Source: an uncultured Clostridia bacterium
GTDB taxonomy: Bacteria; Bacillota; Clostridia; Christensenellales; Borkfalkiaceae
NCBI GenBank assembly: GCA_934278995.1
Contig: CAKQWM010000008.1
Location: 1 to 64,000, forward strand
Length of the DNA stretch: 64,000 nt
Direction of reading: 5' to 3'
Part shown: in pieces, positions 58,279 to 64,000 of the stretch
Position numbering within the stretch: position 1 is the first letter of the stretch
Layout: the number at the start of each line of letters is the position of its first letter
The notes under the pieces: model-generated
What the model saw: only the letters and a program-made list of their open reading frames with translations
Told to the model about the DNA's origin: nothing
The model's database searches: none
Translations under genes and position numbers: made by a program

Positions 58279-60102
58279 ATGACTAAAAACGAAAATACGA
58301 AAAAATATTCCGCCGTAAAACTCATAGGTGAGTTTTCAAAATATTACAAACCACACTTAGGTTTGTTTATATTCGATTTAAGTTGCGCCTTTTTGATGAC
58401 TATTTGCAATCTCGTTTATCCCACCATTGCAAGAAGCATAATAAACGTTTACGCTCCAAATAAACTCGTAAACGACATTATATTGTGGTCGGGCGTATTA
58501 CTGTCTATTTTTATAATAAAGGCGGTTTTAAACTATTGCGTAACTTACTGGGGGCATACGGTAGGCGTAAGGATACAGGGCGATATGCGCCTTACTTTGT
58601 TTTCCCATCTTGAAAAGTTGCCGTTTTCTTACTATGACGAAACAAAAGTCGGCTCGATAATGTCGAGGGTAACCAACGACCTTTTTGAAATTTCCGAACT
58701 TGCGCATCACGGTCCCGAAGATTTGTTTTTATCGGTACTCGCCATAATAGGTTCGCTTGTTATGATAACGACAATTAACCCGTGGCTCGCTCTTATAGTT
58801 TTCCTGTTGCTTCCGCCCATGTTTCTGGTCGTAATAAAGTTGCGTAAGCAGATGCGTTCGACCTTTACCGAGGGAAGGGAAAAGACCGCCGCGATAAACG
58901 CGAGCGTCGAAAGTTCTCTGTCCGGTATCAGGGTATCCAAGTCTTATACCGCGGAAGATCACGAAATCGAAAAATTCAACGAAAAAAACGAAGAGTATAA
59001 AAGCGTAAGAAAGAAAAACTACAAGTTAATGGGTAAATTCCATACGGGCATGACCTTTTGCATGGATATTTTATACCTCGCAACTTTAGTCGCCGGCGGA
59101 TTATTTTACAGTTTCGATCTTATCGACGTCGGGGATATGACGGCTTATATTTTGTACGTTTCGATGCTTCTGAACCCCATTCGTACGTTCGTAAATCTTT
59201 TCGAACAGATAGAAGAAGGTTTGACGGGCTTCGCAAGGTTTTCCGAAATTATGCAAATCGCGCCCGAAAAAGACGCGATAAATCCGATTAAAATCGATAA
59301 ACTCAACGGCGATATCGTTTTCGACCACGTAACTTTTACCTACCGTAAAGACTTAAATAAAAACGCCGCCGACAAGAACGCTACAGAAACGAAAACGCCG
59401 AGCGAAATTACCGTAACGAAAAACGTTATAGACGATTTGTCGCTTAAAATTAAGCAGGGCGAAACGGTTGCTCTCGTCGGACCTTCCGGCGGAGGAAAAA
59501 CCACTCTTTGCAATCTCATACCGCGTTTTTACGATATCGATAAAGGCGCAATTTACATCGACGGCATCGATATAAACAAAATTGCTTTAAAAGATCTGAG
59601 AAGAAATATCGGAATAGTTCAGCAGGACGTATTTTTATACGGCGGTACCGTCAAAGAAAATATCGCGTACGGTAATCTCGACGCAACCGACGAAGAAATT
59701 ATCGCCGCGGCGAAACTTGCCAACATTCACGATTTTATTTGCGCTCTTCCCGAAGGCTACGACACCTACGTCGGGGAAAGGGGAGTCAAACTTTCCGGCG
59801 GACAAAAACAAAGAGTATCTATTGCAAGAGCGTTTTTGAAAAATCCGCCGATTCTTATTTTGGACGAGGCTACGAGCGCGCTCGATAACGTTACAGAACT
59901 TCAGATTCAGGAAAGTCTTGAAAAGTTGTCTAAAGGCAGAACCACCATAGTCGTCGCGCACAGGCTTTCAACCATTAAAAACGCCGACGAAATTATAGTA
60001 ATCGACGAAAACGGCGTTGAAGAAAGAGGCAGTCACAGCGAATTGCTAAATAAAGAAAACGGCGTTTATAAAGACCTTTACGAAAGAGGGTTAAGAACTT
60101 AA
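58279..60102 (+). CDS. ABC exporter half-transporter
   Basis: 607 residues with an N-terminal six-helix membrane domain (about 25-300) and a C-terminal nucleotide-binding domain. Walker A GPSGGGKT (401-408), Q-loop IVQQD, signature LSGGQ (505-509), Walker B ILILDEAT and H-loop AHRLST are all intact. It fits the MsbA/LmrA/BmrA-type multidrug or lipid exporter family and would work as a homodimer, as no partner gene adjoins. An insertion-like linker rich in N/A/K/T (about 357-380) lies before Walker A. Substrate unknown. Confidence 0.93.
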   Translation: MTKNENTKKYSAVKLIGEFSKYYKPHLGLFIFDLSCAFLMTICNLVYPTIARSIINVYAPNKLVNDIILWSGVLLSIFIIKAVLNYCVTYWGHTVGVRIQGDMRLTLFSHLEKLPFSYYDETKVGSIMSRVTNDLFEISELAHHGPEDLFLSVLAIIGSLVMITTINPWLALIVFLLLPPMFLVVIKLRKQMRSTFTEGREKTAAINASVESSLSGIRVSKSYTAEDHEIEKFNEKNEEYKSVRKKNYKLMGKFHTGMTFCMDILYLATLVAGGLFYSFDLIDVGDMTAYILYVSMLLNPIRTFVNLFEQIEEGLTGFARFSEIMQIAPEKDAINPIKIDKLNGDIVFDHVTFTYRKDLNKNAADKNATETKTPSEITVTKNVIDDLSLKIKQGETVALVGPSGGGKTTLCNLIPRFYDIDKGAIYIDGIDINKIALKDLRRNIGIVQQDVFLYGGTVKENIAYGNLDATDEEIIAAAKLANIHDFICALPEGYDTYVGERGVKLSGGQKQRVSIARAFLKNPPILILDEATSALDNVTELQIQESLEKLSKGRTTIVVAHRLSTIKNADEIIVIDENGVEERGSHSELLNKENGVYKDLYERGLRT

Positions 60103-60810
60103 ATGTTAACTAAAACTGAGGCTATAAGCCTGTTATCCGAAGATTTTGATAAAAACGTAGGCTTAATTCAAGTATTAAAACACGAAGATAACGCCGATCT
60201 TCTTTACGCCGATTACGACGGTGTCGCCGTCAGAAACGGCGACGGTCTGATACTTATATCCGTCAATAAACCTTCTGCAAAAGATAAAATAAGCGCCGTT
60301 ATAAACCAAGCCTTTTGTCTTATGAGTACGGACGAAGACTTAGCGATTTGTTTGCGGAAAAAGTTCAAAATCGAGGGTTTAAAAAAATGTTATCAGGCTT
60401 TTTGGGCAAATAGCGAAAAAATCGCGGAAAATCCCGATATAACGATTGACAAATTACTTGCCACCGATTATAATATAAAGGCTGTTTTGGATAACTATCG
60501 TTTACCCATGACTTATGGCGAGGTAAAAACCGCTATAGAAAAAAGAGGAATGTTCGGCGCTTACGTTGACGGAAGCCTCGCGGGTTTTATAGGGATACAC
60601 AGCGAACTATCAATGGGTATGCTTGAAGTATTTCCCGAATATCGCAAGCGCGGTATAGGATCTTCGCTACTTAAAAAAGATATAAATTATTGTTTGAGTA
60701 ATGGCGTTACGCCGTTTTGCCACGTAGTTTACGGAAACGAAAATTCATATCGTTTATGCAGTAAAATCGGGTTAAAGTTTTACGACGGTTTTGTCTTTTG
60801 GGTAGGCTGA
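60103..60810 (+). CDS. GNAT-family acetyltransferase
   Basis: 235 residues, starting on the base after the ABC exporter stop, so co-transcribed. The C-terminal half is a GNAT domain with the acetyl-CoA loop RKRGIGSSL in MLEVFPEYRKRGIGSSLLKK and the closing NENSYRLCSKIGLKFYD. The N-terminal half (1-115) is a separate helical/beta domain without recognised motifs. Substrate unknown; pairing with an exporter could suggest drug or peptide modification, but this is only inference. Confidence 0.85.
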   Translation: MLTKTEAISLLSEDFDKNVGLIQVLKHEDNADLLYADYDGVAVRNGDGLILISVNKPSAKDKISAVINQAFCLMSTDEDLAICLRKKFKIEGLKKCYQAFWANSEKIAENPDITIDKLLATDYNIKAVLDNYRLPMTYGEVKTAIEKRGMFGAYVDGSLAGFIGIHSELSMGMLEVFPEYRKRGIGSSLLKKDINYCLSNGVTPFCHVVYGNENSYRLCSKIGLKFYDGFVFWVG

Positions 60811-60876
60811 ATATAGGGCTATAAGCCGATTTTCGCAGTTTTTAATTATTTTTGCGGTAAATATTTTACCGCTTTC

Positions 60877-60953
60877 CGAGGTGTAGCGCAGTTTGGTAGC
60901 GCGCTTGGTTCGGGACCAAGAGGTCGTGAGTTCGAGTCTCGTCACCTCGACCA
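60877..60953 (+). tRNA. tRNA-Pro (anticodon CGG)
   Basis: 77 nt. Acceptor CGAGGTG/CACCTCG, D-arm GCGC...GCGC, anticodon stem CTTGG/CCAAG with loop TTCGGGA, T-loop TTCGAGT and an encoded CCA end. Anticodon CGG at 34-36. Confidence 0.95.
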
Positions 60954-60956
60954 TAC

Positions 60957-60987
60957 AAAAAAGCACGGCGTTTTCGCCGTGCTTTTT
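60957..60987 (+). terminator. tRNA-Pro terminator
   Basis: AAAAAGCACGGCG with CGCCGTGCTTTTTT around a TTTT loop. Confidence 0.9.
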
Positions 60988-61391
60988 TGTTTTACGCGGT
61001 GTTTTTTGTTTTTTTTTGTGCTTACTTTTTTTGTTGATTTTTTTTAATCGGTGTAATTTTTATTTGATAAATAGAATAGCGAACGAACTCGTCCCGAACC
61101 AAGCAAAAAAACGAGGACACACTATATCGAATTAATATATATTATTCTGAGAATAAATTAAAATTATTTGTTAATAACGATACAGTATATTAAAAAAACA
61201 AAATATTTTGACCAGTAAGATATAGTATCAAAAAAAACGAAGTCTTTTTAATAAAGATATAAAAAATCGTATTCCGACGTAAGATTATATTTTAATCAAA
61301 AATACAATTGCAAATATTTTGTTGCCGTGCTATAATACAGATGAAAAGCACTAAGACTTATATTTATCACAAATAAACGAGGAGACTATTT
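60988..61391. other. AT-rich gap with tRNA fragment and ROK promoter
   Basis: No gene. An inverted 14-nt match to the tRNA-Pro anticodon arm, GTCCCGAACCAAGC, is at 61091-61104. The promoter TTGCAA (61308-61313), 17 bp, TGC-TATAAT (61331-61336) serves the ROK gene. The rest is AT-rich without visible structure. Confidence 0.7.
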
Positions 61392-62351
61392 ATGAAATAT
61401 TTTGCCGGTCTTGATCTTGGCGGAACTTTCGTCAAAGGCGCAATTATAGACGAAAAAGGGAATATGCTTGCAAAAGACAAAATTCCGACGGGTAAGGAAA
61501 GACCGTATCAGGCTATCTGTAAAGATATGGCTAAGCTCGTCGTAAAACTTCAGCAAAAAAGCGGAGTTAAAGTTTCCGCTATAGGGGTAGGCTCGCCGGG
61601 CGCGGTTGACAGTCGGAACGGTATAGTTGTCTATAACGGCAATCTTGGGTTTCGCAACGCGGAAATTTGCAAAGAAATCCATAAATATATAAACGTTCCC
61701 GTCTTTATAGCAAACGACGCCAACGTCGCCGCCTTGGGCGAACAATATTACGGCTCGGAAAATCCTTGCGCTAACGTAATTTTCATTACGCTCGGCACGG
61801 GCGTCGGCGGAGGAATTATTATAGACGGAAAACTTTTCGAGGGTTTTAAATCGGTCGGCGCCGAAATCGGACACGGTGTAATACGAATGGGTGGCGAGCA
61901 ATGCACGTGCGGAAGAAAAGGTTGTTTTGAAACCTACGCTTCGGCAACCGCGCTTATCCGTCAGACAAAAAAGGCGATGCTTAAAAACAAAGAAAGTAAA
62001 CTTTGGCAAATCGTCTGCGGAGATTTAGACAAAGTTGACGGCAAAACTGCTTTCGACGGCGTGATTGCCCGCGACAAAACGGCTGAAAGGGTAGTTAACA
62101 AATACGTAAAATATCTTTCGGAAGGCGTTTTGAATCTGTGTAACGAATTTCGCCCCGAACTCGTAATTATCGGCGGTGGGGTTTCTGGCGCAGGCGATTT
62201 GATTTTGAAACCGCTTAAAAAACTCGTAGAAAAGCACATATTCGGCGGTACCGAATACGCGCCTATTAAACTCGAAATAGCAAAACTCGGCAACGACGCG
62301 GGCGTTTACGGCGCCGTAAGGCTTGCCGAAATGCGTTCTAAAAATCTTTAA
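61392..62351 (+). CDS. ROK-family glucokinase-like sugar kinase
   Basis: 319 residues. ATP-binding GLDLGGTFVKG (6-16), catalytic FIANDANVAALGE, GTGVGGGII, and the ROK zinc motif with H161 and C171, C173, C178 (GGEQCTCGRKGCFE). Length and motifs suit a cytoplasmic glucokinase or related N-acylmannosamine/allose kinase; glucose is the commonest substrate of this clade in Bacillota. No DNA-binding domain, so it is a kinase, not a ROK repressor. Own promoter, ribosome site GAGGAGA. Confidence 0.92.
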   Translation: MKYFAGLDLGGTFVKGAIIDEKGNMLAKDKIPTGKERPYQAICKDMAKLVVKLQQKSGVKVSAIGVGSPGAVDSRNGIVVYNGNLGFRNAEICKEIHKYINVPVFIANDANVAALGEQYYGSENPCANVIFITLGTGVGGGIIIDGKLFEGFKSVGAEIGHGVIRMGGEQCTCGRKGCFETYASATALIRQTKKAMLKNKESKLWQIVCGDLDKVDGKTAFDGVIARDKTAERVVNKYVKYLSEGVLNLCNEFRPELVIIGGGVSGAGDLILKPLKKLVEKHIFGGTEYAPIKLEIAKLGNDAGVYGAVRLAEMRSKNL

Positions 62352-62429
62352 AAATAAGCCTATAGGTCGATTATTCACGTTTTTCTTGATTGCGCATCGT
62401 TTTAGACGGTGCAAAAAAACGTTTAAAAA

Positions 62430-62464
62430 AGACAAAAAAAAGACCGCTACAAAGTAGCGATCTT
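62430..62464 (-). terminator. tRNA-Leu terminator
   Basis: On the minus strand the stem GATCGCTAC/GTAGCGGTC is followed by TTTTTTT. Confidence 0.85.
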
Positions 62465-62465
62465 C

Positions 62466-62549
62466 TGGTGTCGAGGATGAGACTTGAACTCACACGGGTT
62501 AACCATACGCCCCTCAAACGTACGCGTCTGCCGATTCCGCCACCCCGAC
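62466..62549 (-). tRNA. tRNA-Leu (anticodon GAG)
   Basis: 84 nt with a long variable arm as in class II tRNAs. Acceptor GTCGGGG/CCTCGAC, anticodon stem TACGT/GCGTA with loop TTGAGGG, T-loop TTCAAGT and an encoded CCA end. Confidence 0.92.
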
Positions 62550-62681
62550 GAAATTGCTTATTTCTCAACAAGCGTTACTATTTTACTATTTATTTAACTT
62601 CTTGTCAACGATTTTTCGCTAATATACGAGATTATTTTTACATTTGCGATAAAGAAGTCGTTAAAACTTATAAGGCAGTTT

Positions 62682-63059
62682 ATGGAAAATACTAAATTAC
62701 AATTACAAAACGAACAAAACGTCGAAAAAAAGGACTTTATTGACGATAAACAGTGGATTTATGAAAACGACTTAAACCCTCCCGTTTCAGACTGCGTTAA
62801 AAACTCTGCTTGCTACGGCGTTTATGAGGATCAAAACAAACGCGCGCGAACTTATTTTATAATAAGTTTAATAGGAATGCTTTTGTCCGTTCTTGTTTTT
62901 CCCGGAATAATTCTGTCGGCGATAGGTTATATCGGCTCGCTTACGGGCTTAAGAAGGTTTTCCGACAAAGCCTACGTCCGGGGGATTTGGACGGGCGCGC
63001 TTGGCATGGGATTGAATCTTTTTATGCTTTTCGGCTTTATAATTTTCGCAATATCATAG
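62682..63059 (+). CDS. Small DUF4190-like membrane protein
   Basis: 125 residues: hydrophilic N-terminal half, then two membrane segments (TYFIISLIGMLLSVLVFPGIILSAIGYIGSLTGL and IWTGALGMGLNLFMLFGFIIFAIS) around a short loop RRFSDKAYVRG. This two-helix glycine-rich pattern is that of DUF4190-type proteins. Role unknown. The start has no strong ribosome site. Confidence 0.6.
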   Translation: MENTKLQLQNEQNVEKKDFIDDKQWIYENDLNPPVSDCVKNSACYGVYEDQNKRARTYFIISLIGMLLSVLVFPGIILSAIGYIGSLTGLRRFSDKAYVRGIWTGALGMGLNLFMLFGFIIFAIS

Positions 63060-63135
63060 CGTCCTCGCTTTTCGATGGTTTTACGCATATAAAAATATAA
63101 ATAAAACCCTTGTTTTCAGACATACTAATACGGTA

Positions 63136-63516
63136 ATGTTGGACGAAAGAACGAGCGTTTTATTAAACGTAATAAATAAAATCTGCTCGTCGGGAAGTTA
63201 CAGCGTCGTATCTTCCGACGAGCTTATTTTAAAGTTTCCCGAAAAATTCGGAGCGGATTCCGATCTTATAAGGCAAATGATAATTACTTTGTCGCAAAAA
63301 GGCTACGTAAGTATCAGATACGACCGCGACGGAGAGTTTTGTCTTGCGCCGACGCCAAAGGGAAGACTATATTTCGAGTCCGAAGGCGAAAAGGTAAATA
63401 AAAACAAAAATCGGTCGATAACCGACCTATTGCCCTACTTTTTTAATTTTTTATCTATTTTTTCGGCAATAGTCGCGGCTTTTTTGGTTCTTAAAACGGC
63501 AGGTATATTATGTTAA
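63136..63516 (+). CDS. Winged-helix-like protein with C-terminal membrane helix
   Basis: 126 residues. The N-terminal part (VINKICSSGSYSVVSSDELILKFPEKFGADSDLIRQMIITLSQKGYVSIRYDRDGEFCLAPTPKGRLYFE) reads as a winged helix with a beta wing; one membrane helix (LPYFFNFLSIFSAIVAAFLVLK) ends it. Overlaps the next gene by 7 nt, and the two proteins look like paralogues. Possibly a membrane-tethered regulator pair; DNA binding is not shown. Confidence 0.6.
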   Translation: MLDERTSVLLNVINKICSSGSYSVVSSDELILKFPEKFGADSDLIRQMIITLSQKGYVSIRYDRDGEFCLAPTPKGRLYFESEGEKVNKNKNRSITDLLPYFFNFLSIFSAIVAAFLVLKTAGILC

Positions 63517-63866
63517 ACAGAATCGAAAAATCGGTAATGGACGTAATATACGAAAAGTGCGCCGATAAAGGCTCGTGTCTGATTTCCGCAGAAGAAATCG
63601 ACGCTAAACTTAAACATAAGACGCTCGGTGTAAAAAAAATCAACGCGATATTGAATTCATTGTCGCTCGATAACTATTTTGAATTGTTACCCTGCAAAAA
63701 AAACGGCGCCGATATTTTTTGCGTTAATTTATTAACCAACGGTTATTCCTATAAAAGAGAGGCGCGCCGTCGCTCGCGCGATATTTTAAACAAAATCTTT
63801 TTTGCCGTTTTAACAGCGCTCGTAACCTTTGCCGTCGGAAAACTGTTGCTTTATATTTTTCGATGA
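63510..63866 (+). CDS. Winged-helix-like protein with C-terminal membrane helix, paralogue
   Basis: 118 residues, same plan as the preceding protein: helical/beta N-domain (VIYEKCADKGSCLISAEEIDAKLKHKTLGVKKINAILNSLSLDNYFELLPCKKNG), then one terminal membrane helix (FFAVLTALVTFAVGKLLLYIF). Start overlaps the previous stop by 7 nt. Likely a tandem duplication that has diverged. Function unknown. The remaining 134 nt of the window contain a TATAAT-like element near 63931 and no gene. Confidence 0.6.
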   Translation: MLNRIEKSVMDVIYEKCADKGSCLISAEEIDAKLKHKTLGVKKINAILNSLSLDNYFELLPCKKNGADIFCVNLLTNGYSYKREARRRSRDILNKIFFAVLTALVTFAVGKLLLYIFR

Positions 63867-64000
63867 AAATTTTTATATCTTTTTAAAATCTACATTAAAA
63901 CGCTTTAAAAGGTAATCGGCGTGTGCTATAATATAGAATATATGTTCGCATTTGATTGCGTATTAGCAAGATGATAGTATAACGAGCGTATAATTCTATC

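Overview
The window looks like chromosomal DNA of a spore-forming, low-to-mid GC member of the Clostridia (Bacillota), probably an uncultured host-associated lineage. Supporting points seen directly are a spoIIID regulator, a PdaB-like polysaccharide deacetylase, a Gram-positive-type dcw cluster with the meso-DAP motif (DNPR) in MurE, a formate-tetrahydrofolate ligase, C-terminally anchored surface proteins, strong AAGGAGG ribosome sites and many TTGACA-17-TATAAT promoters. No finer placement can be defended from the sequence alone.

Layout. 1-830: dispersed hairpin repeats and an array of nine TAAAC-N-GTTTA palindromes. 0.8-6.0 kb: housekeeping genes (radical SAM activase, metK, ruvX, DUF1292, a GT2 glycosyltransferase). 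6.3-10.2 kb, minus strand: a membrane protein with two Rossmann-like motifs and a RyR-like tail, a hexapeptide acetyltransferase and a TIR-domain protein, a candidate signalling or defence cassette. 10.4-19.0 kb: fabG-like, rplS, spoIIID, pdaB-like, an SSB-like protein, trmO and two secreted C-terminally anchored SH3-type proteins. 19.1-29.0 kb: a podovirus-like packaging and capsid module (terminase, portal, scaffold, major capsid, connector, beta-rich proteins) with no integrase, lysis, replication or recognisable tail genes. 29-33 kb: alr, fhs with a transcribed 25-nt repeat array in its leader, and a lipoprotein. 33-37.5 kb: a laterally acquired-looking locus with a (AAGC)16 leader ORF, an attenuator-like hairpin, a large CxxC-repeat surface protein and a MITE-like palindrome. 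38-39.3 kb: rpsT, then a 1-kb AT-rich gap with four DnaA-box-like sites. 39.3-55.2 kb: the division and cell-wall cluster mraZ-rsmH-ftsL-pbp-murE-mraY-murD-ftsW-murA-ftsQ-ftsA-ftsZ. 55.2-64 kb: a hairpin-repeat field, typA, an ABC exporter, a GNAT, tRNA-Pro, a ROK kinase, tRNA-Leu and small membrane proteins.

The most unusual observations are: (1) ftsZ is the 3' part of one 1087-codon frame whose first 648 codons encode an acidic region and a long charged helix with a 15-residue repeat. A well-placed internal Shine-Dalgarno and ATG lie exactly at the FtsZ boundary, suggesting two FtsZ products. (2) A tetranucleotide repeat sits in a leader ORF whose stop lies in the loop of an attenuator-like hairpin before the surface-protein gene, a possible phase-variable attenuator. 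(3) The division PBP appears to start at ATA, behind a terminator whose 3' arm can also pair with a second copy of the 5' arm inside the PBP gene. (4) A capsid-only phage module keeps host-like codon habits. (5) A TIR and acetyltransferase pair is bracketed by 27-bp direct repeats next to a membrane Rossmann/RyR-like protein. (6) Several families of hairpin arrays with short constant linkers recur.

All functional assignments rest on motif recognition by eye. No alignments, structure predictions or database searches were run.
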